From assembly GCF_009689985.1 (NCBI RefSeq), contig NZ_QBAW01000004.1, forward strand, positions 101,080 through 165,079: 64,000 nucleotides of DNA, in the 5' to 3' direction. The notes beneath the pieces were generated by a model. It searched no databases. It worked only from the letters and a program-made list of their open reading frames with translations, and was not told the origin of the DNA. The stretch comes from Helicobacter pylori. GTDB lineage: Bacteria > Campylobacterota > Campylobacteria > Campylobacterales > Helicobacteraceae. Positions within the stretch are counted from its first letter, which is position 1. Every line of letters starts with the position of its first letter. The position numbers and the translations under genes are program-made. This document shows, piece after piece, positions 1 to 10,226 of the stretch.

Positions 1-645
1 TAGGCTATGAGGCCGTAAGGATTGCAGCGTTTCTAAAGTGATAGGATCTTCTATCTTAGCGCTCAAATCTAAAAGGTTTAATAACGCTCTAGCATCGCCA
101 GCGCTGTTGTTTAAAAGATAGGTTTTAGCGCTAGGCTCTATTTGTTTTTTGAGTAATGTTAAAGCTTTAGCGCAAAGCTTGTCTAAATCGCTCTTGTTTA
201 GGGGGGTTAATTCAAAAATAAAACTTCTTGAGCGGATCGCATGGCTTAGGCTGTAATTAGGATCTTGCGTGCTAGCCCCTAAGATTAAAGCGTGATCTTT
301 TTCCATAATGGGGAGTAAAAATTCTTGTTGGGTTTTATTCAATCTGTGGGTTTCATCAATAAAAACAACCGGTTTTAAAAGGGTGTTTTGGTAATTTTTA
401 AGCTTGAGGCGTAAATCCTCTAATTTGAAATCTGTCGCATTGAATAAAAGAATGGGGCGCTCTAGTGCGTGAGCGATGATTTGAGCCAGGCTTGTTTTAC
501 CCACGCCAGGAGGGCCATAGAAAAAGGCATGGGGGAAGTGTTTGGATTGTAGGGCTTTAAATAAGGGGGCGTCTTTGCCTATTAGATGCTCTTGGCCTAA
601 AAAATCTTCTAGGCTTTTTGGGTTTAAAAGCGAAGTCAGGCTCAT
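1..645 (-). CDS. rarA: Replication-associated recombination protein A (RarA/MgsA AAA+ ATPase), C-terminus cut by window edge
   Basis: AAA+ clamp-loader-like ATPase acting at stalled replication forks. The translated minus strand begins MSLTSLLNPKSLEDFLGQEH, then shows Walker A GPPGVGKTSLA at about residues 45-55, Walker B VVFIDETHR, and a SRS arginine-finger motif. The ATG at 645 overlaps the hspR stop by four bases (ATGA), which fixes the start and implies translational coupling. It is the third gene of the cbpA-hspR-rarA heat-shock operon. The reading frame continues beyond base 1, so the C-terminal oligomerisation domain is not visible. Family is clear; the detailed role in Helicobacter is inferred. 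Confidence 0.9.
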   Translation of the reverse strand, partial: MSLTSLLNPKSLEDFLGQEHLIGKDAPLFKALQSKHFPHAFFYGPPGVGKTSLAQIIAHALERPILLFNATDFKLEDLRLKLKNYQNTLLKPVVFIDETHRLNKTQQEFLLPIMEKDHALILGASTQDPNYSLSHAIRSRSFIFELTPLNKSDLDKLCAKALTLLKKQIEPSAKTYLLNNSAGDARALLNLLDLSAKIEDPITLETLQSLRPHSL

Positions 646-1013
646 TTTTTAAATAAAATCAATTCATAAAAATTAGTAGGGGTGTTTAAATTTTTCGTTG
701 GGGTTTTGGTGTTTTTAGAGTGTTTGTGCAGAGCGTCTTGCAATTCTTTATTCAGGCTGTCTAATTCATCAAGCTTTTCTTTTAAACGCAAAATAATATC
801 CACGCCCGCTAGATTAACCCCCATATCCCTTGTAAGGCGTAAAATCGTTTTGATTTTATCCATATCTCGTTGGGAATACAAGCGCATTTTCCCATCAGTC
901 CTGCTAGGCTCTATCAAACCCTCTTTTTCATATTGGCGCAAGGTTTGAGGGTGCACGCCTAAGATTTTAGCTACAACGCTTATCAAATAAAGCGGTTCAT
1001 CATAATCGCACAC
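642..1013 (-). CDS. hspR: HspR, MerR-family heat-shock repressor
   Basis: A 123-residue MerR-type regulator. Residues 8-57 form the winged helix-turn-helix (ISVVAKILGVHPQTLRQYEKEG, then the wing around RTDGKMRLYS), followed by a coiled-coil dimerisation helix of about residues 65-95. In H. pylori HspR represses chaperone operons (groESL, hrcA-grpE-dnaK and its own cbpA-hspR-rarA operon) by binding HAIR-type repeats. A HAIR-like site lies in the cbpA promoter of this window at 1932-1952, consistent with autoregulation. It lies 9 bases after cbpA and overlaps rarA by 4 bases. The lysine-rich tail is typical of H. pylori HspR. Confidence 0.95.
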   Translation of the reverse strand: MCDYDEPLYLISVVAKILGVHPQTLRQYEKEGLIEPSRTDGKMRLYSQRDMDKIKTILRLTRDMGVNLAGVDIILRLKEKLDELDSLNKELQDALHKHSKNTKTPTKNLNTPTNFYELILFKK

Positions 1014-1022
1014 GATTCCTCC

Positions 1023-1889
1023 TTACAATTCTTTTTCTAATAACGCTTTTAACTCGTTAGAAAGCGTTTCAGTTTTAGGCAAAATCAAACGAGCTTGCAA
1101 ATACAAATCCCCCACATGCGAAGTTTTTCTGTTTTTGATCCCTTTGTCTTTAATGCGGAATTTTTGCATCGCTTTTGTGTTAGGAGGAATGGTTAGGGTT
1201 AAGGTTTTATGCCAAGTAGCGATTTCAATTTTCCCTCCAAAAAGAGCCGTTTTTAAGGGTAAATCAAAGATTTGGATAATATCGTCTTTCTCGCGCTTAT
1301 AAATTTCATCTTCTTCAATATGGATTTGCAAGAGCAAATCGCCCCTGCCCGTTCGCCCCATTTTCCCCTTGTTGCGAACCCTGATTTTTTCGCCCTCTTC
1401 CACGCCGATAGGGATTTTAAGGCTGAAAGTCTCATTATTGATGCTCACTTGTTTTTTATTGCCTAAAAGGATGTCTAAAACAGAGACATTTAAAGTGGTG
1501 GTCATGTCTAAATCTTCATGGGCGAAATTGGAAAAATTAAAGCCAGAAAAGCCTTGCGAATTTTGAGAAAATCTTTGCGAAAAGCCTCCTCTCCCAAAAA
1601 TAGAGCTTAAAATATCGTCTAAATCTTCACTAGCGCTACGGCTTCTGGCAAAATCGCTGAAATTCTGCCCGCCAAACATGTTATCGCCAAACTGATCGTA
1701 TTGGCGGCGTTTTTCTTCGTCGCTTAAAATTTCATAAGCGGCGTTGATTTCTTTGAATTTTTCTTCGGCTTCTTTGGTTTTATTCAAATCCGGGTGGTAT
1801 TGTCTGGCTAAACGGCGGTAGGATTTTTTGATTTCATCTTGATTGGCGTTTTCGCTCACATTTAAAGTTTGGTATAAACTCTTGCTCAT
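1023..1889 (-). CDS. cbpA: CbpA, DnaJ-type co-chaperone / curved-DNA-binding protein
   Basis: A 288-residue class B J-protein. The J domain occupies residues 1-70 with the essential HPD motif (RQYHPDLNK, about 31-39), followed by a Gly/Phe-rich linker ([20 protein letters not shown]) and two C-terminal beta-sandwich substrate-binding domains. The cysteine zinc-finger region of true DnaJ is missing, which is why CbpA is preferred. It should stimulate DnaK ATPase. First gene of the cbpA-hspR-rarA operon, with ATG at 1889 preceded by AAAGGTGATCC and a promoter carrying an HspR-like operator. Confidence 0.93.
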   Translation of the reverse strand: MSKSLYQTLNVSENANQDEIKKSYRRLARQYHPDLNKTKEAEEKFKEINAAYEILSDEEKRRQYDQFGDNMFGGQNFSDFARSRSASEDLDDILSSIFGRGGFSQRFSQNSQGFSGFNFSNFAHEDLDMTTTLNVSVLDILLGNKKQVSINNETFSLKIPIGVEEGEKIRVRNKGKMGRTGRGDLLLQIHIEEDEIYKREKDDIIQIFDLPLKTALFGGKIEIATWHKTLTLTIPPNTKAMQKFRIKDKGIKNRKTSHVGDLYLQARLILPKTETLSNELKALLEKEL

Positions 1890-1922
1890 GGATCACCTTT
1901 AAAATAGTTTTATTAGAATGCT

Positions 1923-1951
1923 ATCATAAATCTTTAGTGTTAGTCAATCAA
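1923..1951 (-). promoter_or_regulatory. Predicted sigma-80 promoter of cbpA-hspR-rarA
   Basis: On the minus strand a TTGATT -35 (1946-1951) and a TATGAT -10 (1923-1928) are separated by exactly 17 bases, placing transcription start near 1916, about 27 bases upstream of the cbpA ATG. The HspR-like operator at 1932-1952 overlaps the -35 and spacer. Confidence 0.6.
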
Positions 1952-1952
1952 G
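1932..1952 (-). promoter_or_regulatory. HAIR-like HspR operator in the cbpA promoter
   Basis: Minus strand reads CTTGATT-N7-ACTAAAG. The HAIR consensus is CTTGAGT-N7-ACTCAAG, so each seven-base half has a single mismatch and the spacing is exact. The site covers the predicted -35 and spacer, as expected for repression by HspR encoded by the next gene. Confidence 0.65.
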
Positions 1953-2056
1953 TTTATTGATAATGCTTTTAGGTAATAGAGATTTTAAACCCGTTTCAGC
2001 GCAATTAAAAGGAATTTTAACTAAAATATCGAGTTTAAATCCACGATGAGTTTTTA

Positions 2057-3307
2057 ATGCAATACAAGAAAAATAAGAAAAGATATTATTATTTAGCGTT
2101 ATGGATCCTTTTTTTAAGTGGTCTGTCTTTGAAAGCTTTAGAAATCGCAGTCAAACCTTTTGGCTATCTGGGGCTATTGTATAATCAAGGGGCGCAAAAA
2201 AACCCTCACAGCTATGTGGGGGCTTTAGCACGCCTTGGGGTGGATTTTTCTTATAGCAACGGGTGGTCCTTTGGCATTGGAGCGATTGGAGCTTGGAATA
2301 TTTATAACAAACAGCGTTTGGCCAACCTTTACATCAGTCTGGGGAATTTTTTTGGTAACCCTAACAATGTTAAACCTTATTTGAGTGCTGGCGATGTTTC
2401 TGATGCGTATGTTCAATACACTAACCAGCGTTTTAAAATAGCTTTAGGGCGTTTCAATACCGATTTTGTGGATTTTGATTGGATAGGGGGCAATATTCAA
2501 GGGGTTTCTGTGGCTTTTAAGCAAAATTCCATGCGTTATTTTGGGATTTTTATGGATAGCATGCTTTATAATGGGCATCAAATCAACAAAGAGCAAGGGA
2601 ATCGGATCGCTACTTCCCTAAACGCTCTAGCGTCTTATGATCCTGTGTCTAAACGCTTGTATGTGGGGGGGGAAGTGTTTGTTTTAGGCGCAGAATACAG
2701 GCATGAAAATCTTAAGGTGATTCCTTTTATTTTAACGGACACCCGCTTGCCTTTGCCCACTCAAAATGTTTTAGTGCAAGTGGGGGGTAAGTTGGAGTAT
2801 GAGGCTTCTTTAGCTAAGGGTTTCACTTCGCACACTCTAGTGCATGGCATGTATCAATACGGCAACACTGACGCTGCCACCAACGCTAAAAATGCCGGCT
2901 TGTTTTTGATCGATCAAACTTTTAAATACAAAATTTTTAATTTTGGAACGGGTTTTTATATCGTTCCGGCAAGAAACAATAAGGGCTATCTATGGACTTT
3001 TAATGACAGGACTAAATTCTATGGCCGTGGGATCAACGCACCCGGCGTGCCAGCGATTTATTTTGCTAACTCTAGCATTTCAGGCTATGTTTTTTTAGGG
3101 CTTAAGACTAAAAGGGTGCGTTTAGACGCGATGGTGGCTTTTGGGGATTACCAAGAATATTCTTTAATGAGCAGTTTTAGGGTTTGGACTTATAGGGGTT
3201 TGTCTTTTGATATGGGTGGGGGGTATGTGTATGCTTACAATTCTAAAGCCACGAGAAAAAGTCTTGGAGATAGCTCTTTTGTCTTTTTTGGGAAGTTTTT
3301 GTTTTAA
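2057..3307 (+). CDS. Putative outer-membrane beta-barrel protein
   Basis: A 416-residue protein with a basic N-terminus and hydrophobic signal segment (about residues 10-28), then amphipathic strands rich in G/Y/F. It ends in FVFFGKFLF with the terminal Phe typical of beta-barrel proteins. It resembles Helicobacter porin-like families (Hof/OprD-like) in style, but I cannot assign a named member. It is a lone plus-strand gene, convergent with the exonuclease gene that ends 22 bases away. A G8 run at 2665-2672 inside the coding sequence could slip. Transported substrate unknown. Confidence 0.75.
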   Translation: MQYKKNKKRYYYLALWILFLSGLSLKALEIAVKPFGYLGLLYNQGAQKNPHSYVGALARLGVDFSYSNGWSFGIGAIGAWNIYNKQRLANLYISLGNFFGNPNNVKPYLSAGDVSDAYVQYTNQRFKIALGRFNTDFVDFDWIGGNIQGVSVAFKQNSMRYFGIFMDSMLYNGHQINKEQGNRIATSLNALASYDPVSKRLYVGGEVFVLGAEYRHENLKVIPFILTDTRLPLPTQNVLVQVGGKLEYEASLAKGFTSHTLVHGMYQYGNTDAATNAKNAGLFLIDQTFKYKIFNFGTGFYIVPARNNKGYLWTFNDRTKFYGRGINAPGVPAIYFANSSISGYVFLGLKTKRVRLDAMVAFGDYQEYSLMSSFRVWTYRGLSFDMGGGYVYAYNSKATRKSLGDSSFVFFGKFLF

Positions 3308-3328
3308 AAAATCAAAAATAAAAATGTT

Positions 3329-4165
3329 TTAAGAAATTCTTTTAAAATCAGGTCTTTGGGGTTTTTTAGGGAAAAAAGTTTTTTTAAATTCAGGCTCCCA
3401 TAGTTTGATCACGCCATGGTGGGTCATCTGGTGCATATTGACTAAACGCATGTTTAAAAGAGCCTTTTCTTTAGCTTCGCTGTCGCTCAAATCTTCTTTA
3501 ATTTTGAACGCTTGAATGATTTGCTCCCACAATTCATGCTCTTTAGCGTCTTCGTTTAAAAAATCTTTATAGTTGAAGCCGCCAATCCCTTTAACCCCTT
3601 TAATATTATCCCCCTTATCCCCCACAACGCACTGGTAATAAGCAAAAAAATGAGCCTCTTTTTGACTCACATTTAAAAAAGCGTTTGTTTTGAGGTTGAA
3701 ATGAGAGCCTCTATTGGAATACAAAATATCCTTATCCATGCTGGCTATCACATAATTGTTGGGGTCTTTCTTTTTGTAAAAAGAGATAATATCATCGGCT
3801 TCATATTCAAAACAATGTTCGCCCTGGATTTTAGCCCCTTTTTTTAGGGGGTATTTTTCCACGATGGCGATTTTTAGGGTTCTTAGAAGGGCTTTAAAAT
3901 CTTCATCAAATTGGTGGCGTCTTTGTTTGTAATAATCGCACAGCTGGTAGCGGAAACTCTCTCTGCCCCTAGTGATAAAAAAGAGCGTTTTAGAGCAACG
4001 GGTTTTGCGCATGATAGATAAAATTTGAGTGGTAAGGAAGATAATGCCCACTTTTTGCAAGCTATAAGCGGCGAATCTTTTAGGGAGCGTTTTATTAGAG
4101 AGCAAACGCCTAACAATATTAGGGATAACGCAATCAATGTCTAGTAAAAGAGTTCTTGAATGCAT
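3329..4165 (-). CDS. 5'-3' exonuclease / flap endonuclease-like protein
   Basis: A 278-residue protein of the stand-alone polymerase-I-type 5' nuclease family (FEN/ExoIX-like). Visible are an N-terminal acidic motif (TLLLDIDCVI), an acidic ED-rich central metal site (EYEADDIISFYKKKD and ASMDKDILYS), and the helix-hairpin-helix segment VGDKGDNIKGVKGIGG that binds DNA downstream of the cut. Such enzymes remove flaps and RNA primers. It is preceded by a TATAAT -10 about 70 bases upstream and is not obviously in an operon. Confidence 0.82.
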   Translation of the reverse strand: MHSRTLLLDIDCVIPNIVRRLLSNKTLPKRFAAYSLQKVGIIFLTTQILSIMRKTRCSKTLFFITRGRESFRYQLCDYYKQRRHQFDEDFKALLRTLKIAIVEKYPLKKGAKIQGEHCFEYEADDIISFYKKKDPNNYVIASMDKDILYSNRGSHFNLKTNAFLNVSQKEAHFFAYYQCVVGDKGDNIKGVKGIGGFNYKDFLNEDAKEHELWEQIIQAFKIKEDLSDSEAKEKALLNMRLVNMHQMTHHGVIKLWEPEFKKTFFPKKPQRPDFKRIS

Positions 4166-4237
4166 GAATCTTGTTTTGTTAAACGCTTGTCTAATGGTTA
4201 ATCCTTAAGTTGAATTTCTCTTTTCAAAAGTTAAACT

Positions 4238-4243
4238 ATTATA
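4238..4243 (-). promoter_or_regulatory. -10 element for the exonuclease gene
   Basis: The minus strand carries TATAAT about 73 bases upstream of the exonuclease ATG in a very AT-rich intergenic stretch. H. pylori promoters often show a strong -10 and a weak -35, as here. Confidence 0.5.
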
Positions 4244-4419
4244 GTAAATATATAGCAAATAATAAGTTATTTTAATAATAATTAGCTCTATTCTCATTAA
4301 ATACGCTAAATTTTAAGAGATCACCGCTTGTTTTAGCTCTTTTGATTGTAAAAACGCTTTTGGCATTTTTACATTTTATGATCAAACGCCCAATGAAAAC
4401 AGAGCTTAAGGGTTTTCTT

Positions 4420-5319
4420 TTATTTGCGCGGTAAGTTATACTTACGGCGTTTTTCCCAAAGGCTTTTGCGGCTAATGCCAAGCTTGTTAGCCAATTCTGT
4501 ATCGGTGCAAGTAGAAGAAAAATACCTGATCGCTTCTCTTTCATATTCTTGAATGGAAAGGAAAGTCGTGTGGTTGTTAAACAAAGATAGGGGTTTGTTG
4601 CCGCATTCAATGCTCACAATTTTAGGAAATTCTAGGGGTTCTTTATGGGTATAGGACAAAACAATAGGGCATGAACGGGCCAATTCTAACAATTTCAATT
4701 GCTTATCTTTTTTAAGCTCTTCTAAATGCATGATGTAAAAAGGGCGTTCTAGTTTGTCTTTAATTTTGTATAGCTCTTTCCAAGTGGTATCCTTTAGAGA
4801 GAAAAAAGAAAAATCCATTTGCCTTTCTTTAGCGTATTGCAATAAATAAGCGTTCGCAAGCTCTTGAGAGGGCGTGTGGATGATAAAGGGTGGCCGGTAA
4901 GAAAAATCTTTAGGCAAGGGCAATTCCGCATGGATAAAGTCTAAGTAATTTTCATAAAATCCCAAGCGAGCGGTCATTTCTTGGTAGGCTTTGTGGTATT
5001 GGATCTTACGCAACAATTCATCCATTTTAAAAGGTTTTAGAATATAATCTCTCGCTCCCGCTTGAATGGGTTTATTCACGCCATCTTCATTGACATGCGA
5101 AGCCATCATGATAATGATTTGCTTGGAATTGTAACGCACAAAGTGTTCGCAACGCCCTTGAGTGCAAACTTTAGAAGAAACCAAAATCACATCATAAGGC
5201 TCTTTATTTTCTTCTGAAATGCTAGAGATGATCTCGCAAAAATGCCCTAAATCATGCAAATTATGCGAAATACTCCTGGCTAGTGCTAAATCGTCTTCAA
5301 TGATTAAGATTTTCATCAA
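4420..5319 (-). CDS. hp1021: HP1021-type atypical orphan response regulator
   Basis: A 299-residue regulator with an N-terminal receiver-like domain (MMKILIIEDDLALARS) and a C-terminal Fis-type helix-turn-helix (TELANKLGISRKSLWEKRRK). Acidic residues 8-10 and Lys95 (YILKPF) are kept. The phospho-acceptor position holds serines (DVILVSSK, about residues 43-50) instead of Asp, so it is expected to act without phosphorylation. HP1021 is known to bind the H. pylori origin region and to control many genes including redox-responsive ones. It lies 13 bases after ispDF and is probably co-transcribed with it. Confidence 0.93.
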   Translation of the reverse strand: MMKILIIEDDLALARSISHNLHDLGHFCEIISSISEENKEPYDVILVSSKVCTQGRCEHFVRYNSKQIIIMMASHVNEDGVNKPIQAGARDYILKPFKMDELLRKIQYHKAYQEMTARLGFYENYLDFIHAELPLPKDFSYRPPFIIHTPSQELANAYLLQYAKERQMDFSFFSLKDTTWKELYKIKDKLERPFYIMHLEELKKDKQLKLLELARSCPIVLSYTHKEPLEFPKIVSIECGNKPLSLFNNHTTFLSIQEYEREAIRYFSSTCTDTELANKLGISRKSLWEKRRKYNLPRK

Positions 5320-5332
5320 TTCTTCCTTACCT

Positions 5333-6571
<1,239 letters not shown>

Positions 6572-6574
6572 CTA

Positions 6575-8005
6575 TCATTTCACCAAAATGATCCTATAAC
6601 CTTGATTCAAATCTAAAACTAAGAATCGTTTGGGTTTGCCTTTATACTTTTCTAAAGCATGGTTAAAATCCGCAACGCTCTTAACTTCAACCTCTTCAAT
6701 TTTTGTGATAATGTTGCCTTGCCTAAATCCGGCTTGTTCTGCTGGGGAATTTTCATTCACTTGAGAAACTAAAACCCCTTGAACATCATCGCTCAAACGC
6801 ATAGACCTTTTGGTTTTTTGAGTTAAATCTTCTACTTGAAGCCCGTTCAATTGGCCTTGTGCGCCGTTTTGAGCGGAAATTGTTTCTTTTTTGTTAGGGT
6901 TTTTCCTTTCAGCAAGAGTGAGGGTGAAGGTGCGTTCTTTTTTGTCTCTAATGACTTTTAAGGTTACTCTTTGATTGGGTAGCATAGAGCCGATTAGATT
7001 TCTCAATTCGTTCGTGTTTTTAACCTTTTTCCCGTTGACTTCAGTGATCAAATCCCACACCAAAATCCCTACTTTTTTAGCCGGAGAGTCTTTTTCTACG
7101 CTAATGACTACCGCTCCTTCTTTATTGTCATAAGAATTTTGCAAATCGCCACTCAAATCTTGCAAGCCCACGCCCAAGTAACCTCTTTCAATCTTACCGG
7201 TTTTAATGAGTTGGGTTACAATATCTTTAACCATGTTAGAAGGGATGGCAAAGCCAATGCCGTGGTTGCCTCCGGTTTTAGAGATAATAGCGGTATTAAT
7301 CCCCACTAACCCTCCACGGCTATCAATCAAAGCACCGCCGGAATTTCCAGGATTAATGGAAGCGTCTGTTTGAATGAAATTCTCATAGCTGTTGATCCCA
7401 ATCCCGCTTTTATTGAGCGCTGAAACAATGCCTTGCGTAACGCTTTCACCCACGCCAAAAGGGTTACCAATCGCAAAAACCAAATCGCCCACTAAAATAT
7501 CATTAGAATCAGAGAATTTGATCGTGGGCAGATTGTCTTTAGTGATGCGAATCACCGCTAAATCGCTTTCAGAGTCCGTGCCTACTAAAGTAGCGGAATA
7601 TTCTTTATTGCTCCCTGGAATGGTAACTTTAATCTTATCTGCGCCATCAATCACATGGTTATTAGTTACAATATAGCCGTCTTTAGAAATGATTACGCCG
7701 CTACCTAAAGCCCTTTCCATTCTTTCTTTAGGGATCATGCCGCCCAAATCCCCAAAAAATTGTTGGAAAAAGGGGTCATTAAACACACCGCCACCTATAA
7801 AATTGTTTTTAATCTTTTTCTCAGTAGAGATATTCACCACCGCTTTAATCGAATCCTTAATAGAATCGTGGTAAGAATAGATCGTATTGTCTTTAGAGGG
7901 GACACTCACTCGCTCTTTAACTTTGGGCATGCTTTGGATTTGGATACTGCCCGCATTCAAGCTTAACGCTAAAGCCAAAGAGATAAAAAGGGTTTTTTTC
8001 ATCAT
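6575..8005 (-). CDS. htrA: HtrA serine protease (DegP family), secreted E-cadherin-cleaving protease
   Basis: A trypsin-like protease of 476 residues with a cleavable signal peptide (ends about residue 19). The catalytic triad is visible as His117 (TNNHVID), Asp148 (SESDLAV) and Ser222 (GNSGGAL). If the second of two adjacent ATGs (8002) is used these become His116, Asp147 and Ser221. Two PDZ domains follow, about residues 280-365 and 395-476. H. pylori HtrA degrades misfolded periplasmic proteins and is exported to cleave host E-cadherin. A good ribosome site AAGGAAG precedes the ATGs. It is upstream of ispDF. Confidence 0.96.
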   Translation of the reverse strand: MMKKTLFISLALALSLNAGSIQIQSMPKVKERVSVPSKDNTIYSYHDSIKDSIKAVVNISTEKKIKNNFIGGGVFNDPFFQQFFGDLGGMIPKERMERALGSGVIISKDGYIVTNNHVIDGADKIKVTIPGSNKEYSATLVGTDSESDLAVIRITKDNLPTIKFSDSNDILVGDLVFAIGNPFGVGESVTQGIVSALNKSGIGINSYENFIQTDASINPGNSGGALIDSRGGLVGINTAIISKTGGNHGIGFAIPSNMVKDIVTQLIKTGKIERGYLGVGLQDLSGDLQNSYDNKEGAVVISVEKDSPAKKVGILVWDLITEVNGKKVKNTNELRNLIGSMLPNQRVTLKVIRDKKERTFTLTLAERKNPNKKETISAQNGAQGQLNGLQVEDLTQKTKRSMRLSDDVQGVLVSQVNENSPAEQAGFRQGNIITKIEEVEVKSVADFNHALEKYKGKPKRFLVLDLNQGYRIILVK

Positions 8006-8049
8006 GGTTACTTCCTTAAAATTTGCTAAACTTCAAAATTAAAAAAAGA

Positions 8050-9492
8050 TTATATCAAATCTTTTTTGTTATTTTCATTAGCTTTTTGTGTAAAATAGTA
8101 TCCAATGTAACACACAATGGCAAAAACAATCGTTAAAATCATCCCAATGCGTTGATCTTTATCCATAGCCGAACCAATCACGCCGATAACACACCCAGTG
8201 ATCCCTATGAGTTGCAAAAAGGGTAGAAAGGGGGCTTTATAAGGCAAATCCGCTAAAGAATGCCCGGCTTTTAAGTATTGCTTGCGGAAAGAATATTGCG
8301 AAACAGACACGCTAACCCACACAATAATCACCGTGAAACTGATCACATTAATCAAAGCTTCCACGACATTTTCTTTGGCATAAATTTGGACTAAAAGCCC
8401 TATGAGAGAAAAAGAAAGGGAAAAAAACATCGCATAAGTGGGCGTGCCTTGTCGGTTGAGTTTGGAAAAAACCTTAAAAAACATCTTTTGTTTGGACAGC
8501 CCATAAATCATGCGGCTCGCTCCATAAAGCCCTGAATTAGCGGTAGAAAACATCGCCGTAATGATAACAGCGTTCATTATATCAGCCACATAAGGGATAC
8601 CCATGCCAATAAAGGGCAAGTTGATGCGTTCTAAAACGCTTACAAAAGGGCTTTGCGTGATAGAAGAATCGTTCATGGGTAAAAAAACAGAAATGACAAA
8701 CACAGAGCCTAAAAAGAAAAAGACAATCCGCCACAAAGTCGCTTTAATCGCTTTAGGCATCACTTCGCTAGCGTTTTTAGTCTCTCCCACAGCTACCCCA
8801 ATCACCTCTGTGCCAGTGAAAGCGAAAATCACCGCAAGCATCGCGCTAAAAACCGCTGCGCTCCCGTTAGGGAAAAACCCCTTATCGCCAAAATGGAAAT
8901 TATCAAAAATAGAACTAAACCCATGCAAATAGATTTGATAGATGATCCCAATTGCACCAATGCCTATAAAAGCGATCACCGCTAAAACTTTAATCAGGCT
9001 GAAGAAAAATTCGCCTTCAGCAAAAATTTTAACCGAAAAGAAGTTCAATAAAAAAACCAACGCAATGCATAAAATAACCCAATAATGGATAGGAATACCA
9101 GCAAACCAGCGTTGCATGAGCATGCCTATAGCGATGTATTCTAACGCTACCGTGATCACCCAGCCAAGCCAATACATCCAAAAAACCATATAGCCCGTGC
9201 CAGGACCTATGAATTTAGCCGCATAATCCCCAAAACTTCCCGTAGTGGGATAAACGCTAGCCAATTCGCCTAAAGAGAGCATGATACAATAGACCACAAG
9301 CCCTCCAAAACAATAAGCGATCAAAGTCCCTAAAGGGCCAGCACTCGCAATATTACCTCCAGTGCCTACAAAAAGCCCTGTGCCAATCGCTCCCCCAAAT
9401 GCAATCATTAAGAGATGGCGCATTTTCATGTCTCTTTTAAGCTCGCCTTGTTTTTGTGCGATATTTTGATGCGTTATCTCTTGATTGTCCAT
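8050..9492 (-). CDS. Amino-acid permease of the APC superfamily
   Basis: A 480-residue inner-membrane transporter with about 12 hydrophobic helices. The N-terminal signature MRHLLMIAFGGAIGTGLFVG (helix 1) and the conserved GTEVIGVAVGE segment are those of the amino-acid transporter (AAT) branch containing LysP, AroP, RocE and GABA permease. It has been labelled rocE in other H. pylori genomes, but substrate specificity cannot be read from sequence. Start ATG at 9492 follows AAGGAGG. It is separated from htrA by 44 bases and from pgsA by 194 bases of AT-rich sequence. Confidence 0.9.
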   Translation of the reverse strand: MDNQEITHQNIAQKQGELKRDMKMRHLLMIAFGGAIGTGLFVGTGGNIASAGPLGTLIAYCFGGLVVYCIMLSLGELASVYPTTGSFGDYAAKFIGPGTGYMVFWMYWLGWVITVALEYIAIGMLMQRWFAGIPIHYWVILCIALVFLLNFFSVKIFAEGEFFFSLIKVLAVIAFIGIGAIGIIYQIYLHGFSSIFDNFHFGDKGFFPNGSAAVFSAMLAVIFAFTGTEVIGVAVGETKNASEVMPKAIKATLWRIVFFFLGSVFVISVFLPMNDSSITQSPFVSVLERINLPFIGMGIPYVADIMNAVIITAMFSTANSGLYGASRMIYGLSKQKMFFKVFSKLNRQGTPTYAMFFSLSFSLIGLLVQIYAKENVVEALINVISFTVIIVWVSVSVSQYSFRKQYLKAGHSLADLPYKAPFLPFLQLIGITGCVIGVIGSAMDKDQRIGMILTIVFAIVCYIGYYFTQKANENNKKDLI

Positions 9493-9686
9493 GCGACACC
9501 TCCTTAGATTGAAAATAAAAATAGCTTGAATTATAACAAAAATAAAATAAAATGATTTTTTTTAATTGAATATTGAAAATAAAATTTAAAAAAAACGAAA
9601 GAATTAAGATTAATGTTTATCAATATTGGATGAGAACGGAGTTTTAAGGTATTTTTTAAAGAACGCTAAAAACTTCTTCTAAAACA

Positions 9687-10226
9687 TTAAGATTTATAAT
9701 ATTTAATAGTGTAATCTATCCCCGAATAAAGGGTTAAAAAAACCGCTATAGCCACAAGCGCATAAGAGTAAGTTACATCAGCCAATAAAGCGCCAATCGC
9801 CACGACTTGAGAAACGGTTTTATACTTGCCTAGTGCATTGACAGGAATATCCTTTTTTTCATTAGCGGCTAAGACTCTAATCCCTGAAATAAAAAATTCA
9901 CGCCCTAAAATCACAAACGGGATCCACGCATTCACACGATCCAAATGGACTAACCCTAAAAACGCGCTCAAAATAAGGATTTTATCCGCTAAAGGATCAA
10001 AGATTTCCCCAAAGCGCGATTTGGCTTTATAGCTTCTAGCGATGTAGCCGTCCAATAAATCCGTGAGCGCGGCAAACAAAAAAACCAATGAAGAGATCAT
10101 GTTGATGTGAAAGGGGGTTAAAAAACTAAAATAAGTGTGCGTGTTTAACAATAAAAATAATAGAAACAAGGATAAGACAATGCGTAAAATCGTTAAAAAA
10201 TTAGGCAGGAGTTTTAAAACTTTCAT
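9687..10226 (-). CDS. pgsA: CDP-diacylglycerol-glycerol-3-phosphate 3-phosphatidyltransferase
   Basis: Integral membrane enzyme making phosphatidylglycerol phosphate. The CDP-alcohol phosphotransferase signature D-G-x2-A-R-x8-G-x3-D-x3-D is visible in DLLDGYIARSYKAKSRFGEI and the following FDPLAD. The frame extends upstream to 10289, but the ATG at 10226 (MKVLKLLPNFLTILR) is chosen because it overlaps the stop of the upstream gene as ATGA and gives 179 residues, normal for PgsA. There are about five membrane helices. It is the last gene of a cluster shared with dapA and the FabL-like reductase. Confidence 0.93.
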   Translation of the reverse strand: MKVLKLLPNFLTILRIVLSLFLLFLLLNTHTYFSFLTPFHINMISSLVFLFAALTDLLDGYIARSYKAKSRFGEIFDPLADKILILSAFLGLVHLDRVNAWIPFVILGREFFISGIRVLAANEKKDIPVNALGKYKTVSQVVAIGALLADVTYSYALVAIAVFLTLYSGIDYTIKYYKS

